Positions 11,004 through 20,929 of a stretch of DNA of 64,000 nt are shown one piece after another. The stretch covers positions 1 through 64,000 of the forward strand of contig CAILCG010000025.1 of the NCBI GenBank assembly GCA_903832665.1, written 5' to 3'. The translations under genes and the position numbers were made by a program. The DNA comes from an uncultured Methanomicrobiales archaeon (lineage in GTDB: Archaea; Halobacteriota; Methanomicrobia; Methanomicrobiales; Methanospirillaceae). A model generated the notes under the pieces. That model was given only the letters and a program-made list of their open reading frames with translations, ran no database searches and was not told where the DNA came from. Position 1 is the first letter of the stretch. Every line of letters begins with the position of its first letter.

Positions 11004-11330
11004 GTGTTACTGATACGTGCAATTGTGCGACCGGAAAAGAAAGATGAAGTGCTTGCTGAACTATCCACTGCGGGATTTAATGCAGCAACCATGGTTGATG
11101 TCGTGGGCCGGGGAAAGCAGAAGGGGATCAAGATCGGGGGAATGGTCTACGATGAGATCCCGAAGACCCTCATATTAATGGTTATCCCGGAGGATGCGAA
11201 GGAGAAGGTCATCAAGATGATCCTGTCGATCGCAAAGACCGGAACAGAGGGAACGTTCGGGGACGGCAAGATCTTTGTCAGCCCCGTTGATGAGGTCTAT
11301 ACCATCTCAAAGGGAACCCAGGGTCTCTAA
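11004..11330 (+). CDS. nifI1: Nitrogenase-regulating PII protein NifI1
   Basis: About 108 residues from the GTG that gives LLIRAIVRPEK, where the family starts; the open frame runs further upstream (10944) but that extension is not PII-like. It has the PII fold signatures: GRGKQKG at the base of the T-loop, a long T-loop segment, and a C-terminal GDGKIFVSPVDEVYTI. In methanogens NifI1 and NifI2 form a complex that binds and inhibits dinitrogenase when 2-oxoglutarate is low. It sits in the usual place between nifH and nifI2. It is intact, unlike its partner. Confidence 0.9.
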   Translation: MLLIRAIVRPEKKDEVLAELSTAGFNAATMVDVVGRGKQKGIKIGGMVYDEIPKTLILMVIPEDAKEKVIKMILSIAKTGTEGTFGDGKIFVSPVDEVYTISKGTQGL

Positions 11331-11344
11331 AACGGAGGAGCACG

Positions 11345-11763
11345 ATGAAAGAAATTATGGCGATCGTCCGGATGAAGAAGACCGGCGCCACGAAAAAAGC
11401 CCTCATCGCGGCCGGTGTAGCCGGGTTTACTGCGGTGAAAGTGCTCGGCAGGGGGACCTGGTAACGGATCCAAAAACCATCGAAGAGTGCAAAGAGAAAT
11501 TCCTCTCCATGGGAATGGACGAGTTCAGCGAAGCGGGAGATACCGAGAAGATGGTGAACTGTTTCCTTGACGGCTCGCGGTTCTTCCCGCGGCGCCTCTT
11601 CACGATCCTGGCACACGATGAGGATGTCCCGCGAATCATCGAGGCAGTGGCAAACGCAAACCGGACCGAGTACGGGATTGGCGACGGGACCATCTTTGTC
11701 CTGCCGGTATCCGATGCAGTCCGCGTGCGCACCGGTGAAGCAGGAGATGCAGCAATCTGGTAA
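11345..11763 (+). pseudogene. nifI2: Nitrogenase-regulating PII protein NifI2, frameshifted
   Basis: The gene starts with a good GGAGG site and ATG (MKEIMAIVRMKKTGATKK), and frame 1 stops after VLGRGTW. The +1 frame continues with DLVTDPKTIEECKEKF through GDGTIFVLPVSDAVRVRTGE to the stop at 11763, all normal NifI2. The break is at the G5 run 11452-11456. Family members usually read GRGKQKG here, so besides the one-base shift about four codons at the base of the T-loop are absent; a single 13-base deletion between GGG repeats would explain both. As written, the NifI1-NifI2 inhibitory complex would not form from this operon. Confidence 0.85.
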
Positions 11764-11781
11764 TAAGGGAGGCATAACAAA

Positions 11782-13406
11782 ATGGCAGAAATCGATAGCA
11801 CACTAGAGGCGATGCTCGTATCCTACCCGGACCTGGTAAAGAAAAACCGGAAGAAGCATCTTGTGGTAAAAGATGAGGCGGTTGCATGCTGTCCGCAGAT
11901 CGAGGCGAACACGCGGACGATTCCTGGCATCATCTCGCAGCGTGGCTGTGCGTATGCCGGGTGCAAAGGTGTGGTAGTCGGCCCTATCAAGGACATGATC
12001 ACCATCACTCACGGCCCGGTGGGCTGCGGGTACTACAGCTGGGGAACCCGGCGCAACAAAGCACGGGCTGACGACAACACCCCGAAAGACAAGATATTCA
12101 CCCAGCTCTGCTTCATCACCGACATGCAGGAGCCTGACATTGTCTTTGGCGGGGAGAAGAAACTTGCCAAGATGATTGACGAGGTTGTGGCCGCATTCCA
12201 CCCCGGGGGATCAACATCTGCGCCACCTGCCCGGTGGGGCTTATCGGCGATGATATCAATGCGGTGGCGAAAGCCGCAGAGGAACGCCATGGGATCCAGG
12301 TGCTCGCCTATAACTGCGAAGGCTACAAAGGAGTCAGCCAGTCGGCAGGCCACCATATCGCGAACAACGACTTAATGGAGAAAGTTATTGGGACCGGCAC
12401 AGAGCGGAAAAATGGGAACCATGTCATCAACCACCTCGGGGAGTACAACATTGGCGGCGACGGGTGGGAACTGGAACGGATCCTCAAAGAGATTGGCCAC
12501 ACGGTGAACTGTGTGCTGACCGGGGATTCCAGTTACCTTGACATCAAAAACCTGCACCTCGCGGACCTCAACCTCGTGCAGTGCCACCGCTCGATCAACT
12601 ACATCGCCGAGATGATGGAGACCAAGTACTGCACACCGTGGCTGAAAGTCAACTTCATCGGGATCGACTCCACCAGCCAGTCACTGCGCCAGATGGCACA
12701 GTGTTTCGGAGACGAGGAACTCGTGAAACAGACCGAAGGGGTCATTGAGCGGGAGACCGCACGGATTGCACCGGTCCTTGAGCAGTACAGCAAGATCCTC
12801 AAAGGCAAGACCGCGTTTGCGATCGTCGGCGGCTCCCGGAGCCACCACTACCAGTACCTGCTCCGGGATCTCGGCATGGAGATGATCATTGCCGGCTACG
12901 AGTTCGCCCACCGGGACGATTACGAAGGCCGCCAGGTCATTCCCACGATCAAGAGCGATGCAGACTCGAAAAATATTCCCGAACTGCATCTCGTGGCCGA
13001 TGAAAAAATGTACCAGGAAGCCCATGTCCACCTGAACATGTCCAAAGAGAAGTACGATGAACTCAAAAAAACAGTTCCGCTCAACTACTACGAGGGCATC
13101 TACCCGAACATGAAAGACGGGCAGGTCATCATCGACGACGCCAACCACCACGAAGTCGAGGTGTTGATCCAGACGGCAAAACCCGACCTGTTCCTCTCCG
13201 GTGTCCGGGACAAGTACATTGTCCACAAGATGGGCGTTGCTTCCAAACAGCTGCATGCCTACGATTACAGCGGCCCGTACGCCGGCTACAATGGCGCCCT
13301 GAACTTTGCCCGGGACGTGGTCAATGCCCTGACCACCCCGGCCTGGAAACTGATCACTCCCCCCTGGGAGAAAACCGAAGAACCACTGAGTGAAACCAAT
13401 GCTTGA
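11782..13406 (+). pseudogene. nifD: Nitrogenase MoFe protein alpha chain NifD, one-base frameshift
   Basis: Frame 1 (from 11782, good ribosome binding site) carries P-cluster ligands in QRGCAYAGC and GPVGCGYYSW, then breaks after VAAFHP. Frame 2 continues with INICATCPVG (third P-cluster Cys), GVSQSAGHHIAN (Gln and His near FeMo-co), VQCHRS (FeMo-co Cys ligand) and QLHAYDYSGP (FeMo-co His ligand). One G added to the G5 run at 12205-12209 restores a full-length chain of about 540 residues. No residue needed for catalysis is lost apart from the frameshift. No delta-subunit gene lies between nifD and nifK, which argues for Mo-type nitrogenase rather than V or Fe-only. Confidence 0.9.
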
Positions 13407-14766
13407 ATGCATACCGGAAGGGCCGGTTGAACACACAACCGGCAAGATCAACCCGGCAAAAACCTGCCAGCCGCTCGGCGCCATGTATGCCGCACTCGGC
13501 ATTCACGGCTGCCTGCCGCACAGCCACGGCTCGCAGGGCTGCTGTGCGTACCACCGCATGCACCTCAACCGGCATTTCCGGGACCCGGTGCTCGCGTCAT
13601 CGAGTTCCTTTACCGAAGGCGCCTCGGTCTTTGGCGGGGCTGCGAACTTAAAGACCTCCATCAAGAACGTCTTTGCAATCTACAATCCCGAGATCATGGC
13701 GGTCCATACCACCTGCCTGAGCGAGACGATTGGCGACGACCTGCCCAATATCATCAAAACGGCAGAGATCCCGGAAGGAAAATCGGTCATTCACGTCAAC
13801 ACCCCGAGCTACCACGGCTCCCACATCACCGGGTTCTCCGGCATGTGCAAAGCCATGGTCTCGTATCTTGCGCAGGCTGACGGCACCACAAAGAAATCGC
13901 AGATGAACGTCATACCGGGCTTTGTCAATCCCGGCGACATGCGGGAGATCCGCCGGATCGTGGATACGCTCGGCGTCAAAATGATCATGTTCCCGGACAC
14001 GTCCAATGTGCTCGACACCCCCCTGACCAGCAAATACCAGATGTATCCGGATGGCGGGGCCACGGTTGCCGAGATCCGCGATGCCGGCAACTCGGAAGTC
14101 ACCCTCGCGCTCGGTTCGTTCGCCTCGCACGATGCGGCCGAAGTGCTGCAGGACAAATGCGGTGTCACCGGCATTCCGTTAAAACTGCCGATCGGCATCA
14201 AAGCAACGGACGATTTCATCATGGCGGTAAAAGACTGGTTCGGCGTCGAGATCCCCGCGTCCCTCACGCTCGAACGCGGGCAGGTCGTCGATACCCTGAT
14301 TGACACGCACTTCCATTACCAGGGAAAACGCGTGGCAGTCTTTGGCGACCCCGACCATGTCATCGCGCTCACCGAGTTCCTGCTCGCAATGGGCATAGTC
14401 CCGGTGTATGTCCTTACGGGCACGCCCGGCAAAGCGTTCGAGGCAGAAATCAGGAAGATGCTCGAAGATGCTGGAATTACCGGTTCAAAAGTAAAAGCGA
14501 AAGGCGACCTCTTTGAGCTCCAGCAGTGGATCAAAGAGGCCCCGGTCGATCTCCTGATCGGCACTTCGTACGGGAAGTACATTGCCCGTGCCGAAGATGT
14601 CCCGTTCGTCCGCTTCGGATTCCCGATCCTGGACCGGGCCGTCCACCCACTCATGCCGGTCGTAGGCTACCGGGGATGCCTGCGCCTGATCGAGCAGATC
14701 AGCAACGCCCTCCTGGAATGCAGGGATCGCGACTGCCTGGATGAAGATTTCGAACTTGTGTTATAA
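13399..14766 (+). CDS. nifK: Nitrogenase MoFe protein beta chain NifK
   Basis: An intact chain of about 455 residues with the three P-cluster ligands in order: AKTCQPLGA, GSQGCCAY and HTTCLSETIGDD. It pairs with NifD as the alpha2-beta2 dinitrogenase. The ATG at 13399 overlaps the nifD stop by eight bases, implying translational coupling; a GTG three codons earlier is an alternative. No sign of decay is visible, in contrast with nifH, nifI2 and nifD upstream. Confidence 0.95.
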   Translation: MLECIPEGPVEHTTGKINPAKTCQPLGAMYAALGIHGCLPHSHGSQGCCAYHRMHLNRHFRDPVLASSSSFTEGASVFGGAANLKTSIKNVFAIYNPEIMAVHTTCLSETIGDDLPNIIKTAEIPEGKSVIHVNTPSYHGSHITGFSGMCKAMVSYLAQADGTTKKSQMNVIPGFVNPGDMREIRRIVDTLGVKMIMFPDTSNVLDTPLTSKYQMYPDGGATVAEIRDAGNSEVTLALGSFASHDAAEVLQDKCGVTGIPLKLPIGIKATDDFIMAVKDWFGVEIPASLTLERGQVVDTLIDTHFHYQGKRVAVFGDPDHVIALTEFLLAMGIVPVYVLTGTPGKAFEAEIRKMLEDAGITGSKVKAKGDLFELQQWIKEAPVDLLIGTSYGKYIARAEDVPFVRFGFPILDRAVHPLMPVVGYRGCLRLIEQISNALLECRDRDCLDEDFELVL

Positions 14767-14789
14767 CGGGTAATGCCCGGAGGTGAAAC

Positions 14790-16169
14790 ATGGATACCAG
14801 CTCAGTAACCGCCGAAGGATCGGCATGTATCAGCGAACGCCAGAACTCCATCCTGACCACGGGAAAGAGCAAGAGCAGTATCCACTGTGCTGACGACAGC
14901 CTGGCCGGCTCCGTCAGCCAGCGGGCCTGTGTCTTCTGCGGTGCCCGGGTGGTCTTAAACCCGGTCACCGATGCCGCCCATCTTGTCCACGGCCCCATCG
15001 GGTGTGCCACGTGCACCTGGGACATCCGGGGGAGCCTCTCAAGCGGCTCCGAGATGTACCGGAACAGCTTCTCGACCGACATGAAAGAGCGGGACGTGGT
15101 CTTTGGCGGGGAGAAGAAACTTGCCACCTGTATCGATGAGATTGTGGGCAAGTATCACCCACCGGCGATCTTCGTGTACTCGACCTGTGTCTCGGGCATG
15201 ATCGGCGACGACATCATCGCGGTCTGCAAAGCGGCATCAGAGCGGCATGCCACCGATGTGATCCCGGTCGAGTCCAGCGGTTTCCTCTCCGGTAACAAAG
15301 TAGTCGGGTACCGTGCGGCAGCCATCGCCCTGATGCAGCTGATCAAACCCAAAGTGGGAGAGACGGTAGAAAAAACCCGGAAACTCAATTTCCTTGGCGA
15401 GTACAATCTCGGCGGCGAGAAATGGGTGGTCGAGCGGTACCTCAGGGAGATCGGCATTGAGATCAATGTCGCGTTCACCGGGGATTCAACCGTTGCCGCC
15501 CTCAAACAGGCACCGGGTGCCTGCCTGAACCTGGTGCAGTGCACCGGCTCCATGCACTGGGTGGCGATGAGCCTTGAACAGGAGTTCGGCACCCCGTACC
15601 TGGATGTAAATTTCTTCGGGGCTGAAAATACGGCCGGGAGTCTGCGGAAGATCGCACAGTTCTACGGTGAGCCGGAGATGATCCGACGAACCGAAGCACT
15701 CATCGAGCGTGAGCAGGCCCGTATCCAGCCGGTTCTCCAGAAATACCGGAAAAAACTGGCCGGCAAACGGGCTGCCATCTATGTTGGCGGTGCCTTCAAA
15801 GCGGTTGCCATCATCCACCAGCTCAAGGAACTCGGCATGGAGATCGTGCTCACCGGCACACAGACCGGGAAGAAAGAGGAGTATGACAACCTGAGCACCC
15901 TGCTCGACCCGGGCACGATCATCATCGATGACGCGAACCCGGCCGAACTGGAAAAATTCCTGCTGGAAAAAAATGTCGATGTAATGGCCGGCGGCGTCAA
16001 GGAACGGGTCCTTGCGTACAAACTCGGCATCGGGTTTGTCGACCACAACCATGACCGGAAAGACGGGCTCGCCGGCTTTGACGGGGCGGTCCGGTTTGCC
16101 CGCGAGGTGTATGTCACCACGTGTACGCCGGTCTGGAGCCAGCTGAAAGCAACCGGAAGGAGGGCATAG
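14790..16169 (+). CDS. nifE: Nitrogenase cofactor scaffold NifE
   Basis: A 459-residue NifD paralogue with QRACVFCGARVVL and HGPIGCATCTW (cluster ligands), YSTCVSGMIGDD and LVQCTGSMHW. With NifN it forms the scaffold on which the NifB product is matured to FeMo-co. It starts with an ATG behind CGGAGGTGAAAC and ends one base before the nifN start, so the two are co-translated. The sequence is intact. No nifB is present in the window, so the core precursor must be supplied from elsewhere. Confidence 0.93.
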   Translation: MDTSSVTAEGSACISERQNSILTTGKSKSSIHCADDSLAGSVSQRACVFCGARVVLNPVTDAAHLVHGPIGCATCTWDIRGSLSSGSEMYRNSFSTDMKERDVVFGGEKKLATCIDEIVGKYHPPAIFVYSTCVSGMIGDDIIAVCKAASERHATDVIPVESSGFLSGNKVVGYRAAAIALMQLIKPKVGETVEKTRKLNFLGEYNLGGEKWVVERYLREIGIEINVAFTGDSTVAALKQAPGACLNLVQCTGSMHWVAMSLEQEFGTPYLDVNFFGAENTAGSLRKIAQFYGEPEMIRRTEALIEREQARIQPVLQKYRKKLAGKRAAIYVGGAFKAVAIIHQLKELGMEIVLTGTQTGKKEEYDNLSTLLDPGTIIIDDANPAELEKFLLEKNVDVMAGGVKERVLAYKLGIGFVDHNHDRKDGLAGFDGAVRFAREVYVTTCTPVWSQLKATGRRA

Positions 16170-16170
16170 A

Positions 16171-17550
16171 ATGGAAACTGTTGCCACGCCAAAAGTAAAA
16201 CAGGTCAACGAGAACCAGTGCCAGCAGTGCATGCCGCTGGGCGGGGTCGTTGCCTTCAAAGGCATCGAGAACGCGATGGTGCTCGTGCACGGCTCGCAGG
16301 GTTGCAGCACCTACATGCGCCTGACCAATGTCGAGCATTACAATGAACCGGTGGATATTGCCTCCTCCGCCCTCAATGAGAAACAGGCCATCTATGGCGG
16401 GGAAGCGAACCTGCACAAGGCGCTCGACAATGTCATCCGGGTCTACGCGCCAAAATTCATCGGCGTCCTGACCACCTGCCTGACCGAAACCATGGGCGAG
16501 GATCTCAAACGGCTGGTCGCGACCTACCGGCTGAACCGGGGCATCACGGCAGTCGATATCATTCCGGTAGCCACCCCGAGTTACAGCGGGAGCCAGACAG
16601 AAGGGTTCTGGGCAGCGACCCGGCAACTGGTTGCATACTATGCACAACCAACCGAACGGCACCAGGGGATCAACGTAATCATCCCCCACATCAGCCCGGC
16701 TGATATCCGGGAGATCAAACGTATCTTCGGGCTCTTTGGGCTTGAGTATACGATGCTGCCGGATTATTCGATGACCCTCGACCGCCCCTACGGGGGACGA
16801 TACCAGAAAATTCCCCCGGGCGGAACAAAAACACGGGACATCGCCCGTATGTCCGGAGCGAGAGCCACCATCCAGTTCGGTCTCACCTGCCCCGATAACC
16901 TCTCACCCGGTCTGCTTCTCGAACAGGAGCACGGCGTGCCACTGCACAACCTGCCCCTGCCCATTGGTTTGCAGAACATGGAACGCCTGGTCGAGACCCT
17001 GGAAGAACTCAGCGGACTGTCACTGCCCGACATCCTTGAACGGGAACGGGGCTGGCTGCTGGACGGCATGGCGGACTCCCACAAGTTCAACGCGGACGGA
17101 AGGCCGATCGTGTACGGCGAGCCCGAAATCGTGTACGCATTCTCCAGTATCTGCATGGAGAATGGTGCGACTCCCGTTGTCATCGCGAGCGGGACCAGAA
17201 GCAACCGGCTCACCGGGCTGCTGGCTACGCTCCTTGCCGATGCGGACGAGCAGCCGGTCATCCTTGAGGAGACTGACTTCGCCGCAATTGATGAGGCAGG
17301 TTTCATGGCTGAAGCAAACATTGCTATCGGCCACTCCGGGGGAAAATTCCTCACCGAACGCCGGGGCATCCCGGTCATCCGGGTGGGATTTCCCATCCAT
17401 GACCGGACCGGCGGGCAGCGTATATTGTCGGCCGGGTATACGGGAACCCTGGCGTTCCTCGACCGGTTCACCAACGCACTACTGGAGACCAAATACGACT
17501 CGTACCGCGAACTGAGAAAAGAAGAGATGGGTATCCGGGAAGGTGCCTGA
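16171..17550 (+). CDS. nifN: Nitrogenase cofactor scaffold NifN
   Basis: A 459-residue NifK paralogue with NQCQQCMPLGG, HGSQGCSTYMRL and TTCLTETMGED. It is the partner of NifE in FeMo-co maturation. An AAGGAGG site precedes the ATG, and only one base separates it from the nifE stop. The full family length is present without disruption. Confidence 0.93.
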   Translation: METVATPKVKQVNENQCQQCMPLGGVVAFKGIENAMVLVHGSQGCSTYMRLTNVEHYNEPVDIASSALNEKQAIYGGEANLHKALDNVIRVYAPKFIGVLTTCLTETMGEDLKRLVATYRLNRGITAVDIIPVATPSYSGSQTEGFWAATRQLVAYYAQPTERHQGINVIIPHISPADIREIKRIFGLFGLEYTMLPDYSMTLDRPYGGRYQKIPPGGTKTRDIARMSGARATIQFGLTCPDNLSPGLLLEQEHGVPLHNLPLPIGLQNMERLVETLEELSGLSLPDILERERGWLLDGMADSHKFNADGRPIVYGEPEIVYAFSSICMENGATPVVIASGTRSNRLTGLLATLLADADEQPVILEETDFAAIDEAGFMAEANIAIGHSGGKFLTERRGIPVIRVGFPIHDRTGGQRILSAGYTGTLAFLDRFTNALLETKYDSYRELRKEEMGIREGA

Positions 17551-17551
17551 T

Positions 17552-17860
17552 ATGCAAAAACCAACACACCATATTTTTGTCTGTTCAAGTTCACGGCCAA
17601 ACGGCCAGCAGAAAGGCTTCTGCCATGCGAAAGAAGGCGTTGAGATCATGATGAAATTCATGGAAGGAATCGAGGAACGGGGCATCGGGGGCGAAGTCTT
17701 CCTCTCCAATACCGGGTGCTTCGGGATCTGCGAGAAGGGACCCATCGTGGTGGTGTATCCCGAAAATGTCTGGTACGGGTCGGTCACCCCGGGAGATGTC
17801 GAAGAGATCCGTGAGAGCCATATCGAAGGAGGCGCCGTTGTAGAAAGACTGGTGATTTAG
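17552..17860 (+). CDS. Thioredoxin-like [2Fe-2S] ferredoxin, nif-associated
   Basis: A 102-residue protein started at the ATG beginning MQKPTHHIFVC, one base after the nifN stop and behind GAAGGTG. It has the four-Cys pattern of thioredoxin-fold 2Fe-2S ferredoxins: VC then GFC twelve residues on, and a TGCFGIC pair. It also has the usual PIVVVYPENVWYG strand and a C-terminal HI(x)GG.V segment. Proteins of this type occur in nif clusters and are presumed electron carriers for cofactor assembly or nitrogenase; the exact role here is inferred from location. Confidence 0.85.
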   Translation: MQKPTHHIFVCSSSRPNGQQKGFCHAKEGVEIMMKFMEGIEERGIGGEVFLSNTGCFGICEKGPIVVVYPENVWYGSVTPGDVEEIRESHIEGGAVVERLVI

Positions 17861-17864
17861 GATC

Positions 17865-18526
17865 ATGTGCCAGAAACGAGAGGGAAGGATGGGACCGGAG
17901 ATTGCCGCCATCCTTGGCAGAGGCGGGTGCAGCAGCACCCTTTCAGAACCGGGGACGGTTGTCGTGTACCGGCAACAGGGCTGCTCCTTTGAGCCGGTGC
18001 GGGAGATGACGTTTGCCCTTGACCAGGACAAGGGTCTCAAAGAGCTGCGGGCGAAGATGGCGGAACTCATTGAGTTCCTCAACGGCTGTAAGATCTTTGT
18101 TGCCCGGTCGGCAAGCGGCGCCCTGTACTTTGAGCTGGAGAAGGCCGGCTTCAGTGTCTGGGAGATCTCGGGAAAGCCTGCAGACTTCCTGGCAATTATC
18201 CTGGAAGATGAAGAGAAGGAGCGGGCGGCAGCGCAGGTTGTCGGGATTACGGGAATCCCGGCTCCGCCGAGCGTACTCCGGGCAGTTTCTTCATATCGAT
18301 CAAAAAGATTCAGGGAAGATCCCCGGCCATCAGCAGCAAGCAGGTACTTCAGCAATTTATCCGTGAAGGAAAATTCAGGGAACTGGAAATTATCTGCGAC
18401 CATGTGCCCCCATGGATCGAGATGGATGCCGAGTGCCAGGGATTTACCCTGCGGTCGGAAAAACTCGGGCCCAATGAGTGCAGTGTCCGGTTGACGAAAA
18501 CCTCGGCAGGATCCTGCGGGTGTTGA
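17865..18526 (+). pseudogene. AnfO-family nitrogenase accessory protein, frameshifted
   Basis: The first 140 codons match the AnfO family (LSEPGTVVVY, GLKELRAKMAELIEFL, CKIFVARSASGALYFELEKAGF, PADFLAIILEDEE). After PAPPS the frame is lost. The +2 frame continues with SFFISIKKIQ, TSKQ-like SSKQVLQQFIREGKF, ICDHVPPWIEMDAECQGF and ends at 18526. Adding one G near 18271 gives PPSGTPGSFFISI, a smooth join. AnfO is named for Fe-only nitrogenase operons but also occurs with methanogen nif genes; its biochemical role is not settled. The ATG at 17889, behind GAGAGGGAAGG, is an alternative start. Confidence 0.75.
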
Positions 18527-18868
18527 TAGACGATGGGAAATTTTCAACCAAGAACCGGTGTGTTCCTTCCATCACGGGAAGGGAACAAGTGCCTGAATAC
18601 GAGGAATGCCCACGGGAAACCTGACGTAACCGACATGAACCGGAAACTGAGCATTACCTTCACAAAGATTCCCGGTCATGACGACACGGCACTCATCCTC
18701 GAGGTCATAGCCGGAGAGGTCCGGCGTGGCAGGTTATCAGGAAACGAGACGGAATTTTCCTGGGCAAGAGCAACGACATAAAAACAGCAGGGTCTGTTAT
18801 CTCCAGATCGTTGTTGACGCCTCATTTTTTTTATTGCTAAATATTCTCAAGAACAGATATTTTAGTAA
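18493..18868 (+). other. Possible remnant downstream of anfO
   Basis: A frame at 18493-18624 reads DENLGRILRVLIDDGKF and then CVPSITGREQVPEYEEC, and another at 18533-18781 ends ITFTKIPGHDDTALILEVIAG. Both look protein-like but have no ribosome binding site and no family I recognise. They may be remains of a further nif accessory gene, or an AnfO tail reached by a second frameshift. A T-rich tract (18824-18833) follows as a likely terminator. Confidence 0.25.
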
Positions 18869-18901
18869 TATTTAAATATATTAGGAAGGAATCTTCTTTC
18901 C
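18869..18901 (+). promoter_or_regulatory. TATA box and NrpR-type operator of amtB-glnK
   Basis: A TATA element (TATTTAAATATA, about 18869-18880) is followed by GGAA-TCTTCT-TTCC (18888-18901), a perfect GGAA-N6-TTCC site. A second GGAA directly before it (18884-18887) gives an alternative wider spacing. Here the operator lies just downstream of the TATA box, over the expected transcription start, the same arrangement as at nifH. It implies repression of ammonium uptake genes when nitrogen is plentiful. Confidence 0.8.
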
Positions 18902-18947
18902 TATAAATTGCAAAACTTACAAAATCGATCAAGGGAGGCAGACGGAG

Positions 18948-19127
18948 ATGATGACACCATGCATGCAGGAAGGCGCCGGATTGTGGGGCAGTCCGGGTCT
19001 CTGCATCGATCGGGTTTGTCGAATACCGGAATCCTTACGAGATCAGTGGCATTCTTCGGAGAAACAACCGCTCCGGATTGGTGCAAGTTCTGACTTACTC
19101 ATCACAGGTGAAAAAAATGGCTATTGA
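18948..19127 (+). CDS. Leader ORF overlapping the amtB start
   Basis: A 59-codon frame begins ATG-ATG behind AAGGGAGG and runs MMTPCMQEGAGLWG to LLITGEKNGY, ending 11 bases inside amtB. It fills the space between the NrpR-type promoter and amtB, and its ribosome binding site is better than that of most genes nearby. The peptide has no recognisable domain, so it may act through translational coupling to amtB rather than as a protein. It could also be fortuitous. Confidence 0.35.
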   Translation: MMTPCMQEGAGLWGSPGLCIDRVCRIPESLRDQWHSSEKQPLRIGASSDLLITGEKNGY

Positions 19128-20323
19128 ATCTGGAGCAACAGCAGGGGTCCTCGCTTCAACGGCGCTTGTCATGATCATGACGCCGGGCGTAGGATTGTTC
19201 TACGGTGGTCTGGTACGGAAGAAAAACTTCATCGACATGATCACCCTGTCATTCGTTGCCTTTGCACTCGTCAGCATCCAGTGGGTGCTGATCGGGTACT
19301 CGCTCGCGTTTGGTCCGGACGTTGGGGGGTTTATTGGCAACTTACAGTACCTCGGACTGAATAATGTGGGAATGGACCCGGGCCCGTACAGTGCGGTGGT
19401 GCCGGGACTGCTCTACATGGTCTTCCAGCTCGTATTCGCGACGGTAACCATGGCAATCGTGACTTCGGGCTTTGCCGAGCGGATCAAGTTCAGCTCGTAT
19501 CTCGTGTTCGCACTTCTCTGGACCACGATCGTCTACGACCCCCCTCGCCCACTGGGTATGGGGTGGTGGCTGGACCTCGCAGTTTGGCTCAATCGATTTT
19601 GCTGGGGGCACGGTGGTCCACATCAGTTCAGGATTCGCCGCTCTCGCACTTGCGCTGGTCATCGGCAAACGGGTCGGGTATGGCAAGTATGGGATGGAAC
19701 CGGCAAATATTCCATGGTCCATACTTGGTGCAGCCCTGCTCTGGTTCGGCGGGTTCGGGTTTAATTCCGGCAGCGCGGTTGATGCAAACGGTCTCGCTGC
19801 CGTGGCGTTCGTCACCACCAACACGGCGGCCGCAGCGGCTGCTATCGCGTGGCTGCTCGTCTCGTGGGCTCATGGGGGTAAACCCAGTTCACTCGGTTTT
19901 GTCTCCGGTGCAGTAGCGGGTCTCGTGGCAATCACGCCCGCTGCCGGGTATGTCACACCAATGGCAGCGATTGTCATCGGCGCCGTGGCCGGGGTGCTCT
20001 GCTACGGAATAATGCTCTGGCGGCAGAGTAAAGAGATCGACGAAAGCCTTGATGCATGGGCAGTCCATGGTATGGGCGGTCTCTGGGGAGCACTCGCCAC
20101 CGGTATCTTTGCCGTAGCGGCGATCAACGGCAAATCCGGTCTCATCGAAGGCAACGTCACCCAGTTCATCGCACAGGTCGTGGGAGCGGGTGCTGCAGTG
20201 ATCTACGCGTTTGTCGTAACCTACATCCTTGCGATCATTGTCGACAAAACCATGGGCCTTCGTGTCACAGAGGAGGAAGAATATGTTGGTCTTGATCTCT
20301 CGCAGCATGGAGAACGCTGCTGA
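19117..20323 (+). pseudogene. amtB: Ammonium transporter AmtB, one-base frameshift
   Basis: Frame 1 begins MAIESGATAGVLASTALV behind AGGTGAAAAAA and encodes the first helices ([40 protein letters not shown]). It then loses homology. Frame 2 resumes with [25 protein letters not shown] (pore His), [17 protein letters not shown] and [15 protein letters not shown] (second pore His), ending at 20323. Removing one C from the C6 run at 19539-19544 restores a transporter of about 400 residues with all channel residues. It forms an operon with glnK. The lesion may be a sequencing error or a real loss. Confidence 0.9.
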
Positions 20324-20668
<345 letters not shown>

Positions 20669-20929
20669 CGAAAAAAAGCTGGCACACACCATAATTTCAC
20701 ACCAATAATATTTTACCACCGGCACCGGGGATCACCACCCCCGTTCCGGTTTTCTAAAAAATTTATCCATATGCGGCACAACAGCACAAAAAATGCCAGA
20801 GATGATGAAAATATTTGTTTGCAAGGGATTTTTCCGGTATGATGCGGGAAAGGAAAGACCGTATGGTATTTTTCCAACCATCAATGAAAAATCCCAATAG
20901 ACAAAAAAATCTGAAAGGGGGATAACATC

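Noticed and set aside
12681-13502. 273-codon frame antisense to nifD
   Set aside because: Shadow frame of a GC-rich conserved gene; the real gene is nifD.
17591-18547. 318-codon minus-strand frame across the ferredoxin and anfO
   Set aside because: The plus strand encodes recognised families here; the minus frame has no motif.
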